A DNA stretch of 64,000 nt from Sipunculus nudus (GCA_026874595.1 CM049313.1:48967659-49031658); one strand, 5' to 3'. Positions 36,801 to 46,105 are shown, counted from the first letter of the stretch. Notes: generated from the sequence alone by a model not told the origin. Numbers and translations are program-made.

Positions 36801-37057
36801 AATATAAAAAAAAGAACTCTTGTATTGGAAGCATGGTAAAAATTTAAAACAAAAATATTATATTCTGTTATTTGAAAAGCTGCTTATAATTTCATGTTTT
36901 TGCAATAACTAGTAAATACTAGGTATGCTCCAGAAAGGATCACTTAAAAATGATGTGAAAAGTGTGAATTTTCTATGTAGGTCCAACACTGAAACTGAAG
37001 AGACCAGTGGTCAACAAAATGTACGCAGCAACAATTGAAGCTTTCTACGCTGAATAA
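21789..37057 (+). CDS. ACSBG2: Long-chain fatty-acid-CoA ligase, bubblegum family (15 coding exons)
   Basis: Activates long- and very-long-chain fatty acids to acyl-CoA with ATP, through an acyl-AMP intermediate, at ER or cytoplasmic membranes. Exons: 21789-21846, 23551-23709, 24128-24213, 24875-24963, 25716-25917, 26448-26549, 27067-27114, 27786-27953, 29043-29224, 32644-32831, 33220-33329, 34448-34598, 35110-35249, 36420-36666 and 36981-37057. All have GT/AG borders and compatible phases. They join to 2007 nt, 668 residues plus stop, close to vertebrate ACSBG2 (about 666). Visible motifs: ATP/AMP P-loop [12 protein letters not shown] (231-242), [11 protein letters not shown] from 271, YGMSEST (421-427), GWLHSGD (491-497), hinge [15 protein letters not shown] (510-524), and a C-terminal lysine-rich TLKLKR (646-651). 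No frameshift or lost key residue. The frame stays open from the ATG back to the acceptor at 21742, so an N-terminal extension on an upstream exon is possible. Confidence 0.95.
21847..23550 (+). other. Intron 1, hosting a transposable element
   Basis: 1704-bp intron. Bases 22139-23156 are a 5'-truncated copy of the tandem-repeat element at 18681-20600, in the same orientation. The remainder shows no exon. Confidence 0.8.
22139..23156 (+). mobile_element. HINE/pearl-like tandem-repeat element, copy 2 (5'-truncated)
   Basis: Begins abruptly in mid-repeat (CAGTTACAGATCGAG), without the 5' hairpin. It carries about five and a half ~180-bp units. It ends with GGCGGGGGCA (23119-23128), a 6-bp-stem hairpin with loop TTT (23132-23146), and CTAG (23149-23152). 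The hairpin stem is identical to copy 1 while the loop differs by one base. The last unit of both copies shares the diagnostic variants TTGCTTGATAATGACCCG and TTGCCCTTGTTGACC, so the terminal unit is a distinct module. Confidence 0.8.
23551..23709 (+). CDS. ACSBG2: ACSBG-like exon 2 (residues 20-72)
   Basis: Acceptor CATTGATAG, donor G/GTGAGA, phase 1 at both ends. Encodes the LTTW...VKLRM start of the ligase fold and the [16 protein letters not shown] segment typical of bubblegum ligases. Confidence 0.95.
24128..24213 (+). CDS. ACSBG2: ACSBG-like exon 3 (residues 73-101)
   Basis: Acceptor ATCTGTAG, donor AAG/GTGCAT. Encodes [19 protein letters not shown] and on to KAFIK. It corresponds to the GKWVTLTY...Y segment conserved in the family. 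Confidence 0.93.
24875..24963 (+). CDS. ACSBG2: ACSBG-like exon 4 (residues 102-130)
   Basis: Acceptor TGTCTCTTGCAG, donor GG/GTATGT, phase 2. Encodes [19 protein letters not shown] and SDLGAIFAG, a strongly conserved N-terminal subdomain stretch. Confidence 0.96.
25716..25917 (+). CDS. ACSBG2: ACSBG-like exon 5 (residues 131-198)
   Basis: Acceptor TTTTCTCTTCAG, donor TCT/GTAAGT. Encodes [19 protein letters not shown], then the ENDQQLQKM and [16 protein letters not shown] segments, nearly invariant in bubblegum ligases. Confidence 0.97.
26273..26332 (+). repeat. 60-bp direct repeat, left copy (intron 5)
   Basis: Identical over 60 bases to 26590-26649. It begins TAGTTAGCAAACAGGCAG and ends TTTTAATTAACATAA. 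The two copies, 317 bp apart, flank exon 6. Confidence 0.95.
26448..26549 (+). CDS. ACSBG2: ACSBG-like exon 6 (residues 199-232)
   Basis: Acceptor TTGATTCAAG, donor ACA/GTGAGT, phase 0 at both ends. Encodes [10 protein letters not shown] and ends in NKCCTLIYT, the first half of the nucleotide-binding signature. The exon is bracketed by two exact 60-bp direct repeats (26273-26332 and 26590-26649). Confidence 0.95.
26590..26649 (+). repeat. 60-bp direct repeat, right copy (intron 6)
   Basis: Exact second copy of 26273-26332. Perfect identity in introns implies a recent event such as a short duplication or gene conversion, or an assembly artefact. Confidence 0.95.
26871..27000 (+). mobile_element. 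Decayed fragment of the AGCTCAG-hairpin repeat
   Basis: TTTAGCTCAAGTCAAATGAGG followed by GGTTTAGTG and TTTGTCCATCTGAGCGTC resembles the 5' start of the elements at 27992 and 41611. The hairpin is degenerate and the body is short. Confidence 0.4.
27067..27114 (+). CDS. ACSBG2: ACSBG-like exon 7 (residues 233-248)
   Basis: 48-bp micro-exon, acceptor TTCTCATTACAG, donor AAT/GTGAGT, phase 0. Encodes [16 protein letters not shown], the core of the ATP-binding P-loop. Skipping it would keep frame but abolish catalysis. Confidence 0.97.
27440..27730 (+). mobile_element. Repeat with hairpin-TATAG 5' end (intron 7)
   Basis: Starts with CCCCACTGAAAAGCAGTG (5-bp stem CACTG/CAGTG, loop AAAAG). CCTATAG (27460-27466) follows, then TGTCAGTTTGTCTGTC. 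The body mentions no coding capacity. The same hairpin, TATAG and pyrimidine-tract order is seen in the otherwise different elements at 18681 and 41611. The 3' boundary is uncertain. Confidence 0.5.
27786..27953 (+). CDS. ACSBG2: ACSBG-like exon 8 (residues 249-304)
   Basis: Acceptor TTGTTGTTTTAG, donor AAG/GTTTGT, phase 0. Encodes VTWTAKMAG, then [19 protein letters not shown] and YFAQPDALK. The PLSH histidine motif of the AMP-binding superfamily is intact. Confidence 0.97.
27992..28720 (+). mobile_element. AGCTCAG-hairpin dispersed repeat, copy A (intron 8)
   Basis: Begins with a perfect 7-bp hairpin stem (AGCTCAG 27992-27998, CTGAGCT 28014-28020) leading straight into TATAG, then CTATCCGTTCGTCTGTCGG. 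The body aligns with 41611-42415: GGCATACAGTTAGATGTCCC, TCTCCTACCAA and GACTGCCTAATATGAAAACC are shared. Non-coding. A G16 run lies at about 28646-28660. The 3' edge is approximate. Confidence 0.75.
29043..29224 (+). CDS. ACSBG2: ACSBG-like exon 9 (residues 305-364)
   Basis: Acceptor TATCATTATAG, donor GG/GTGAGT, phase 2. Encodes [20 protein letters not shown] and [12 protein letters not shown], a family hallmark segment. Confidence 0.97.
29225..32643 (+). other. Intron 9 (3.4 kb)
   Basis: The longest coding intron. Two exon-like segments with acceptors (after 30012 and after 31762) were considered. The flanking exons 9 and 10 are already in phase and contiguous with the family sequence, so neither is needed. 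No transposon could be named. Confidence 0.75.
32644..32831 (+). CDS. ACSBG2: ACSBG-like exon 10 (residues 365-427)
   Basis: Acceptor GTTTTATAG, donor G/GTATGG, phase 1. Encodes [34 protein letters not shown], and the adenylate-binding YGMSEST motif at its end. Confidence 0.97.
33220..33329 (+). CDS. ACSBG2: ACSBG-like exon 11 (residues 428-464)
   Basis: Acceptor CTTTTTTTATAG, donor GAG/GTATGT, phase 0 out. Encodes [17 protein letters not shown] and ends DQDKDGNGE. Confidence 0.95.
34448..34598 (+). CDS. ACSBG2: ACSBG-like exon 12 (residues 465-514)
   Basis: Acceptor CTACTCGTCAG, donor G/GTAGGC, phase 1. Encodes [17 protein letters not shown], then GWLHSGDIG carrying the ribose-contacting aspartate (D497), and FITGRIK, start of the hinge. 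Confidence 0.97.
35110..35249 (+). CDS. ACSBG2: ACSBG-like exon 13 (residues 515-561)
   Basis: Acceptor TCTGCACACAG, donor AAG/GTACAA. Encodes [18 protein letters not shown] and [16 protein letters not shown] of the C-terminal subdomain. Confidence 0.97.
36420..36666 (+). CDS. ACSBG2: ACSBG-like exon 14 (residues 562-643)
   Basis: Acceptor GTTGCTCACAG, donor G/GTGAGT, phase 1. Encodes [15 protein letters not shown], then the helical [14 protein letters not shown] and [10 protein letters not shown]. Confidence 0.97.
36981..37057 (+). CDS. ACSBG2: ACSBG-like exon 15, terminal (residues 644-668)
   Basis: Acceptor TTCTATGTAG. Encodes [16 protein letters not shown] and ends FYAE stop. Lysines 648 and 650 lie where this family keeps its C-terminal catalytic lysine. 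The TAA stop at 37055-37057 sits inside an AATAAA (37053-37058). Confidence 0.96.
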
Positions 37058-37316
37058 AGACCAACACAACCTAGTCCTTTCTACCTGGCAAGACAGCCAT
37101 GCTTAACTTTATGTGATACATCTGTTCATCAATGCAATTTGTCAGTGTTCATTAGAAGAGAATGTACAAGCTCAGAAAATATCAGCAACAATTCTGGGAC
37201 TTGAACTTGAGTCCAATGGTCAAGTAAGCTCCAGGTCATGTTCAGCTGGTCAGATATCATAATATTAGGGAACCGTTTTGCAGGGCAGGGAATTTCTATG
37301 CAGTGTTGATTGAAGG

Positions 37317-37321
<5 letters not shown>

Positions 37322-37388
<67 letters not shown>
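37322..37388. repeat. (AT)n microsatellite
   Basis: Sixty-seven bases of AT dinucleotide, 265 bp past the ACSBG-like stop codon, so probably transcribed in the 3' UTR. Confidence 0.97.
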
Positions 37389-37390
<2 letters not shown>

Positions 37391-40038
37391 GATGAATCTG
37401 CTGTATATATTTAATATAAGAAAATTGTACATATGCACTTACATATATTACATATAACGGCTGTACATAATTCTACTACAAGTTTTCATGAAAAAGTTTC
37501 ACATTTTTTGTGATGAGCCTAGGTGAAAGTTATATTATTTGTGTGTGTATGCTGTGAAGTGAATCAGAGAAAGGCCAGTTCAGAGTGTTTACCTCAGTGG
37601 TGACCTTTCCATGAGGTTTTTGCAGTATGTTTGTTGAAAGTTGATGGATGAAGCATTAATCTTCCAGACCTTGTGATTTTTATATCCAAAATTATGAGAT
37701 ATGATTGCTGCATAATTTGCAAGAATTAGATAGTTTTTCAAAACATTGACTGGCAGCTATAGTTACTTTTTTTTTCTCAGTAGCAGCATGATTCCTGTTG
37801 ACTAGACTCGTTCTCTGCTTAAAATTGTTGCCATCAAAGTAAGAGTGAGACAGACAGAAATCCATTTGAAACAAGAATTGTGTACAATACTTTGTATTTG
37901 TTGGCAGTAGAGTTCAAGATTACATTTGCTCTGCCCTGCTGAGTAGGGTACAAGTCTAAAGACCTCCACCGATATAGAGTCAGATATAGATTTTGATGTC
38001 ATGATTTCAACCTTAGATTTCGTGCACATTCTTGCTTGTTTGAGTATGTACTATTAAGTTTGTGATTTTAAATTGAAGCCCAGTTGGGTATGAGTCCAAG
38101 AAGCTGAATTGTGGAATCATTTGCACAAGTAATAACATTCTTTGTTATTTCTTTTAAATTAATTATAGGAAATTTAGAGTTTGTGATTCTATTTGTGCAG
38201 CTAGGAAAAGCCACATTTCATAAACAGTAGTTGTTAATTCTTGTGTTTAATGCTATTGTTATATTTTTAAGTTGATACAGTGCTAAAATGTACAGTTAGT
38301 GGATGAAGTTATTCAGCACACCTTGTGGTGTCATGACAATAATGTGCAATTTTATAGTTTGAGTCTTGAGCTGGTAGTAATAGAGGGAGTGCCTATCATA
38401 TAACAAGCCTTCAACAGTGAGTTTGGTTAAAATCTCTTTTTATTATAATTCATGACAGACTATTTCAACACTAAGCCAGCCATGTTGAATACTGCGTGCC
38501 ATGGCCATGACATCACATATGGAGAATGTTCCCATCATCTCAGCAGAGAGTTTAGTTATCTTTGGTTATTCTGTTGTACAAGTTTGTTTTACATTATTTT
38601 TCTTATGGTCTTCATATATTGTGTGTACAAGGAAAATAATTTGGTGCAATGTGTAATTTTTGCATTAATCTGTTCTGGACCAGTGTATGAAATAATTGTA
38701 TATATATACAAACTGTCATTACTACATCCAAATCATATGAACCATATCAACATCAGCATGTACAGGGAATATTCACGTCCAATGTAAAAATGTAGCACCA
38801 TCACATACCTTTGTAATTTTTTCATCATTTTCACATTATTACATACTTCTCAGATGGTACCTTTCTGAACAAAAGGAGGTCAAATACCTCTTCATGTATA
38901 GCTTACCAGTTTTGTACAAACTGGGCATATCACTTTCTTAAGATTACCTAAACATGTGACTCAGACTTGTAAGGTGTCATAAAATCTTAGAGGTTGACAC
39001 TTAATAGTTCGTTAGAAACATATTTTAGGCACATGATAATTTTTTTTCTTTCAGATTGTAAAAATTTTGGTTTTCCTGTACTGATTGCCATCTGGTGAAG
39101 ATTCTAAATAAGGCCTCATAGAAAGGCGCTTTAAAAATCCCTGCAACTGCGTAGTTTATAACACACACCTTACATACACAGTGGTTAAAATAAAAGTCAG
39201 TTGTACAGGTGTTGATTGCCATCTTTAGAGTACCGGGTTTCGTGAGTGTAATGTTCCACTTGGTGTAGGTTAAGTATTAACAAGAAATTTTCATTTATCA
39301 AAATTTTCAACAATAGTGTCATTAATTTCACAGAACATTATATTATTCAGTTATTGTGAAATGTAGGCAAGTAATTTAGCTTTTCTACTTGTTTGGTGCA
39401 TTCCCTCCTTTGGCTTCTTTAAGCATGGCTTGTTAGATATCTATGATTAAATGCCACATGATTATTGGTCTCAAGTTTTACTGATTGACAGTAATTTGTA
39501 TTTAGTAACAAATGCATTCCATGATTAATTCACATGTTTTGTTATTTTGAATGTAACGGGCATGGTTCGTTTGATGTATGCATATTTCCCTATTTCGTGG
39601 ACTTGAAACATCTCAGTTTATTTTTATGACATACACAGAAAATAAGGTCAGTTGTAAATATAAAGACAGCACAAAAAATTAAACCCTTTTTGAAGGTTTT
39701 TATTGTAGCTGAGTGCAGTTGGCTTAATGTGAATCCCAGAAATGAATAGATATTTTGTGATCTGTTTATAAATGTCATAATTTATGACATAAGATTCTCT
39801 TAATGTATATATGTGATCTATGTGTATTATTATAGATTTCACGAGGTTTTAATTTGTGCGAGACCACAAATGTACAACATATAGTGATATAATTTACCTT
39901 TTGTTCAGTTTGTCTTGAACATTTTTCCCATGAGGGTGATGTTTCTTTTTTCAGTGAGTGGTATATTTTGTTTTACATTGGTAAGGAAACAGTTGTTCAT
40001 AAAATGAACTGAAGATATATGTGGTTATTATTCCATCC

Positions 40039-40044
40039 AATAAA
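40039..40044 (+). terminator. Candidate poly(A) signal AATAAA
   Basis: Canonical hexamer, preceded by TTCCATCC and followed within 25 bases by a T/G-rich element. It is the last strong signal before the 44-bp minisatellite starts at 40226. Confidence 0.45.
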
Positions 40045-40225
40045 AACGTGCATATTTCATATCGTCTTTTATTTGGTTTTGTCAAATGAAATATTTCTTT
40101 GCTTCCCAGAATTTCTGAAGAGACTTGCAGGATTCTGCTTATTTTCAGGTCAAACAGAAAGTTTGAGTACTAATGATATTAGCTGAATTATCCTCTGAAT
40201 TTTTAATGGCCATTCATTTCTCCAA

Positions 40226-41396
40226 ACTCCTATAGCCCGACAGCTGGTATGGCTGTGAGACTGGGTTCACTCCTATAGCCCGACAGCTGGTATGGCTGTG
40301 AAACTGGGTTGTACTCCTACAGCCTGACAGCTGGTATGTCTGTGAGACTGGGTTGTACTCCATTAGCCCGACAGCTGGTATGGCTGTGAGACTGGGTTGT
40401 ACTCCTATAGCCCGACGGCTGGTATGGCTGCGAGACTGGGTTGTACTCCTATAGCCCGACAGCCGGTATGGCTGTGAGACTGGGTTGTACTCCTAAAGCC
40501 TGACAGCTGGTATGGCTGTGAGACTGGGTTGTACTCCTATAGCCCGACGGCTGGTATGGCTGCGAGACTGGGTTGTACTCCTATAGCCCGACGGCTGGTA
40601 TGGCTGCGAGACTGGGTTGTACTCCAATAGCCCGACGGCCGTTATGGCTGTGAGACTGGCTTGTACTCCTATAACCTGACAGCCGGTATGGCTGTGAGAC
40701 TGGCTTGTACTCCTACAGCCCGACAGCCGGTATGGCTGTGAGACTGGCTTGTACTCCTATAGCCGGACGGCTGGTATGGCTGTGAGACTGGCTTGTACTC
40801 CTGTAGCATGACGGCTGGTATGGTTGTGAGACTGGCTTGTACTCCTATAGCCCGACAGCCGGTATGGCTGTGAGACTGGGTTGTACTCCGACAGCCGGTA
40901 TGGCTGTGAGACTGGGTTGTACTCCTACAGCCCGACAGTCGGTATGGCTGTGAGACTGGGTTGTACTCCTATAGCCAGACAGCCGGTATGGCTGTGAAAC
41001 CGGGTTGTACTCCGGCATCCCGACAGCCGGTATGGCTGTGAGACTGGGTTGTACTCCTATAGCCTGACAGCCGGTATGGCTGTGAAACTGGGTTGTACTC
41101 CTACAGCCCGACAGCCAGTATGGCTGTGAGACTGGGTTGTACTCCTACAGCCCGACAGCCAGTATGGCTGTGAGACTGGGTTGTACTCCTATAGCCCGAC
41201 AGCCGGTATGGTTGTGAGACTGGCTTGTACTCCTATAGCCCGACAGCCGATATGGCTGTGAGACTGGGTTGTACTCCTACAGCCGGTATGGCTGTGAGAC
41301 TGGGTTGTACTCCTACAGCCCGACAGCCGGTATGGCTGTGAGACTAGGTTGTACTCCTATAGCCCGACAGCTGGTATGGCTGTGAGACTTGGTTGT
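40226..41396 (+). repeat. 44-bp minisatellite, about 26 copies
   Basis: Tandem units of ACTCCTATAGCCCGACAGCC, then GGTATGGCTGTGAGACTGGG, then TTGT. Each contains an internal hairpin (CAGCC, loop GGTAT, GGCTG). Copies differ at a few fixed positions: CAG/CGG, CCGG/CTGG, GGGTT/GGCTT and TAT/TAC. Two units are shortened, near 40886 and 41275. The period is not a multiple of three, so it is not a protein repeat. No unique spacers exist, so it is not a CRISPR array. Confidence 0.97.
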
Positions 41397-41610
41397 GGTC
41401 AACCGTGCAAGACCGATTGTTTTCTGGGTCCAGTATCCTTTACCTCTAGAGACTGCCGAAGGCCCATGTCTGATCCATGTCAGATTCCTGGAATTAACTG
41501 ATTATAATTATTGGTACATGCTATTCAAAATATATTAAGTTTAAAACATCCATACAGGAAGGTGTAACTCTGGGATCAACAGTTGGGGGGGGGGGAAGGA
41601 AGTATTTTTT

Positions 41611-42415
41611 GCTCAGCTGACTATAAGTCATCTGAGCTATAGTCGTGGTCCATTGTCCGTCGTCCTTCCGTCTGTCTTGCCGTCCGTCCGTCCGTCCGTC
41701 CGTAGATGTGGCACGTTTTGAAACCGTAAGACCTAGGAATCCAAAATTCGGCATAATGTGAGATGTCCCCAAGATCTCCTACCAAGCCGAAAACTGGGTC
41801 TTTTCGACTTCGTTCCTTTGAGAAATTAAGGAAAAACCTTAATTTTTTATTAAAAACCTATTTTCACACTTCAGGACTGCCTAATATCAAAACCACTCAT
41901 CTGTTTTTCCTCATATTTACCATAAATATTCCTCTATATAGTTCCTATGTACATTCAAGAAATTATGTCTGTATAATATAATTTAAAAAAGTTATGGACC
42001 CAAACATAATGCATTTTGTAAAAAATCAGGAAAGATATTTGATCACTTAACACAAAACATGTAAAAGCTATGGACCTTTTTTCCAGTAATATAACTTTAA
42101 TTAATCAAAATTAAATTGTATACCCAAAATTAGATGAAAATCTTTTAAATTTTTTAAAATATTAATAAAAATAAAAAATTGGTACCTTAAATTTTGGCCA
42201 ACTTTGACCATGGCACGTTTTTTTCCTGTAAGTACTGGGGATTTAATTTTCACAGCATGTTTTTGTTAGCTTTTCAACTGTTAACACCAAAAATTTGAAA
42301 CCAGTTGATCAAATACTGTAGATTTTATTCAAATTATCAAGCACCATGTAACATTGTTTACATCAAGCTAGTGTTATGCAGTTTGCAAGAGCTCAGCTCC
42401 CCAGCTTCAGCTCTT
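41611..42415 (+). mobile_element. AGCTCAG-hairpin dispersed repeat, copy B
   Basis: Starts with the GCTCAG/CTGAGC hairpin (41611-41637), followed by TATAG (41638-41642), then a TCCGTC tract with six CCGT repeats ending near 41704. The body aligns with copy A in intron 8 of the ACSBG-like gene. The right end (42388-42412) can fold as GAGCT-C-AGCT, loop CCCC, AGCT-TC-AGCTC, then TTAG. The hairpins at both ends suggest a rolling-circle (Helentron-like) non-autonomous element. Confidence 0.75.
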
Positions 42416-42417
42416 AG

Positions 42418-43070
42418 TTCCTTAAATTCGGCATACAGTTAGATGTCTCCAAAATCCCCTACCATGCCAAGAATTTGGTCAATAGGACTTAATACCTTCA
42501 AGATATTAATGAAAAACTTCATTTTTCATTAAAAAACCCATTGTTACACTTCAAGACTGCCTAATATCAAAACCACTGATCTGACTTTAGTCATAAATAA
42601 TATATATATTTTTCATTCTCTGTGCACATGCCAGAATGATGTCAGTATTGCGTAATTGTTTTAAGTTATGGGCCCAAACATAATGTTCTTTGTAAAAAAT
42701 CAAGAAATATATTTACTCCCTTAACAAGGGGATTGCTGAAGCTAGAGATTTTTTGTCAGGGATGTAACATTATTTAATCAAGATTCAATTGAATACCCAA
42801 AATTAGTTATGAATTTTTCAAATTTTATAAGTTATTAGTATTAATGTAAAATTAGTAACTTAAATTTTGCCCAACTTTGACCATGGCACGTTTGTTTCCT
42901 GTGAGTACTGTTGATATAATTTTCATATCATGCACACATAAGGATTTCAGCTTTTAAGTTTAGAAAGCTGAAAGAAATTGGCCAAAAATTGTAGCTTTTA
43001 TTAATGTTTTTATGAGACCCTGTCAGACTTTGGCTCTCTCCAGCCCCTCTTGAGTCACCTGTATATTGAC
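42418..43070 (+). mobile_element. AGCTCAG-hairpin dispersed repeat, copy C (5'-truncated, in tandem with B)
   Basis: Begins directly after copy B, in mid-body (AAATTCGGCATACAGTTAGA), and follows the same order: CCCCTACCATGCC, then ACTGCCTAATATCAAAACC, then TTTGACCATGGCACGTTT. It lacks the hairpin-TATAG start and the TCCG tract. It looks like a second body unit of a tandem-core element. The 3' edge is approximate. Confidence 0.65.
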
Positions 43071-44890
43071 CTTGTTGAACTTTCAGCAAATTATGCATGC
43101 TTGAGGCGAGGCATACACGGGAATCAAGGCAGCTTATGGCCAGCCACAGTTGATCCAGGTGTCCAACCCAACTCATCTAGTAGTTTTAACCAACTACATA
43201 ACAATAAACAATAAATTAATAAATTTTTATTGGTTTTTAATAAAAATTAAAGAAAAATAGAAAAGGAATTTGTTAGTTTATAATAACAGGAAATTAACTT
43301 GCAGTTACTGATGATATAAGAATCTTGTATCGATGGATAGAATGTCACGTATTCCAAATAACACCATGCAGTCACCTATGGTATTTTTCAGTTCAATTTT
43401 AATGATAAAGAAGTAAATCATATCATTCATTACTAATCATTAGGGATCATATGAAGGAAATTAATGATAGACAAAGATGCAGTTGATAATATTAATCTAG
43501 ATTCCTACTGTGTCTAGTGTGTACATTGATGTGAAATTAGTCCAAAATGAATTTATTACAGTTATTTTTTAATATAAATTAAAGCCATAAAACCAGGTAC
43601 TTATGATCATTATTTAAATGTGTGAATTTTGTATATTCTGGATTCTCAACATCATTGTTTAGTGAAAACTGAATAAACACCAGACATGGTGCGAATACTT
43701 TGTAATTGTATTTAAATACGAATATGATTATGTACTCCATTATAAAATTTCTTGCATAAAGAATGGGAATTCAGGTAAAAATGAAAGTATATGAATACCA
43801 GTGCAAATACTTTCAAAATGTATTCATGAATCCATTCATGAATATATTCTTTAATATTATTTTAATAATCATTTCAGTAATATATCATTTTAAAAAATCA
43901 CATGATTCTCTTATTATTTTTAATAAAAATTATATTTGGGACAATATTTGTAATTTTTTTTTAATTAATAGTTAAACCCTTATATTATATATTCTGCTTA
44001 TAAGTTATATGGCCAAGTCAAAATCTGTGTGACAATAGTACTCCATTTGTTAATAAAATAAATGAAATCAATCCTCTTCTCTGTCTCCAACGGTACTATC
44101 AAAATCATACATAAGCTAAACAACAACAACTAATAATACAGCTTATATTTATTACCACACAAAACCAGCATGTTCCCTTATTTCTAAATAATATTTTTTT
44201 ATCATATATAACAGCTGAGCGTCGTGACCCATAGGTCCCTTGTTTTAATCATTTTATTGGAAAAGGCATCACATGCAATGTCGATTTCCGATTAATATTC
44301 TCGACCTTTTCCGTAGCAGTTTTTTAAAGTACGGTGATTGTGAGATGCAGAAATGAGAAATATCAAGTTTTATGGCCATCCCTGTGTAAGTGAATGAATC
44401 ACAGAGGCTCATTGGATCGACTAAATAGCTTGTTTGTAATAAGTTTCTAAAACAATTTTTTATACACAATTTTAAAGGTATTCGTTTTTTTTTCTTTTCT
44501 TTTTAAATTGTTAATACTTCTTTCATACTAAATTATGCAGAAATAAGGCACTAACTGGCTTTCACTGCAATCTTTAAAAAAGTAATTAAAACAGTGGCGG
44601 ATGCAGAGGTATACGACAGTTAAGCTGTAATCTTTTTTCTTTTCCGGTATTTCAGCAATGATGGATATTTGTATCCGCCAAAACAGAGTTTTGTAGATAC
44701 TGTTTTCAGTCGGCCGCCGCCGCTGCAAAGGTTTCCGGAGAACTCCTCCGTAACCACTGGGATGAATTTCTTTTTAAATTCGGGATTATGATCGGGTCAC
44801 GTGAACTGCTGCGCCCTCATTTTTGGTCGACCTCTGACCTTTCCTCTCTGCTCAGGGTCTATTTGTGCGTCTGCTTCCGCACATAAACCC
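43071..44890. other. No gene seen
   Basis: Very AT-rich up to 44500. A GC-rich patch with CGG repeats follows (about 44700-44760). GTGGCGGATGCAGAGG at 44594 and ATCCGCC at 44673 look like ends of a decayed transposon. No supported exon. Confidence 0.45.
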
Positions 44891-45660
44891 ACATATCTCG
44901 GGAACCGTTTGACCGATCAGGCTAAAAATTTTGCAAAAATGTAGCCTTGGATAGCTCTATAACATACACTAAAAATGGTGGCGATACCTGCAACCATTTG
45001 GCACAGCGTCCATCTGTTCATCTGCCTTGGGATAAAATCATTCATATCTCTGCATTGGTTGGACTTATCCACCTGAAATTTTGCAGGTTTATACATCTTA
45101 GACAGCTTTCTTGATTTTTTTACGCTGCAGACATCCAAGCTCATATCGCAGGAACCGTTTGACCGATTGGGCCAAAATTTTGCATGTGTATAGATCTCAC
45201 CAAGCTCTTTATCATACGCAAAACTTCTGCAACCATTTTTGCACAGCGTCCGTCTGTTTGTCTGCCATGGGATAAAATCACTCGTATCTCGGCAGTGGTT
45301 TGACATATCTGCCTAAAATTTTGCAGGTTTTTACATCTTGGATAGCTTTCTGGATTTTTTGGCAGGTGGCGCCACCTACATTTATGTTTAAGCTGCAGAC
45401 ATCCAGGCTTATATCTCAGGACTGTTTCGCTGTATTCTCCTGAAATTTTGCATGTGTATAGATCTCACATAGCTCTTTATCATGCACAAAAATTGAGGCG
45501 CCATCTGCCACCATTTATGCACAGCGTCCGTCTGTTTGTCTGCTGTGGGATAAAATCATCCATATACAAGTATTTGTTTGACTTATCTGCCTAAAATTTT
45601 GCATATGTATAAAACTTTGACAGCTCTCTGGATTTCGTGGTAAGTGGCGCAACCTACATA
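44891..45660 (+). repeat. Tandem repeat, three divergent ~250-270-bp units
   Basis: Units begin near 44891, 45142 and 45410. Each contains CATATCTCGGGAACCGTTTG-like, TTGCACAGCGTCCGTCTGTT-like and GATAAAATCA segments. The second unit carries the 12-bp palindrome GGTGGCGCCACC, also present in the tandem pair at 59331. The minus-strand frame of 129 codons here is itself repetitive and is taken as a repeat product. Confidence 0.8.
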
Positions 45661-46105
45661 CACATGCCGGCTGCAGACAACCATGCTAATAAGCAAAACA
45701 CCTCACTCTGTTTCCCCTTGCCACACAATCCATGCCTCACTTCACCCGTTCCACTCTGATTTTGGCGGATACACGTAGTCGCTTGTCGACTACCAGTATT
45801 CCAGTATTCTTCATTAGTCGTCATAATGAATAAGAGAAAATATATTAACCAGGGAACATTTCAAGAACACTAATTCAATCCGCCCTCAGTATTGCTTATA
45901 ATATAAAAACATTTCAAAGGGAAAATAAATTCATTTATATAAGCAATGAAGCCAAGTTAATAGTAGGGAGATTAATGAAAATGTTTTCCTTGGTGTACTT
46001 CGCGTTTTCAGGATTGGAACATAGATTTACTGTACATGGACCTTCGAATTCAGAGCGAAACCTCCTTTATCTGCATTGAAAACGGGCATTCGGGCTGTCG
46101 ACAAG

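Larger units (their letters stand above)
37058..40065 (+). other. Probable 3' UTR of the ACSBG-like gene
   Basis: No further coding exon follows. The stretch holds a (TA)n tract at 37322-37388 and an open frame at 38452-38787 that shows no family resemblance. The best poly(A) signal is AATAAA at 40039-40044, followed by a T/G-rich stretch (TCTTTTATTTGGTTTTGTC). Whether transcripts really extend 3 kb is inferred; earlier sites are possible. Confidence 0.45.

Noticed and set aside
38452-38787. 111-codon open frame with hydrophobic segments
   Set aside because: Lies in the probable 3' UTR. The hydrophobicity follows from T-rich composition; no splice or family support.
40226-41396. CRISPR-like regular array
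   Set aside because: Units abut without unique spacers and the host is eukaryotic; it is a minisatellite.
44917-45306. 129-codon minus-strand frame with internal similarity
   Set aside because: Covers the ~250-bp tandem repeat; the similarity is the DNA repeat and the third unit does not keep the frame.
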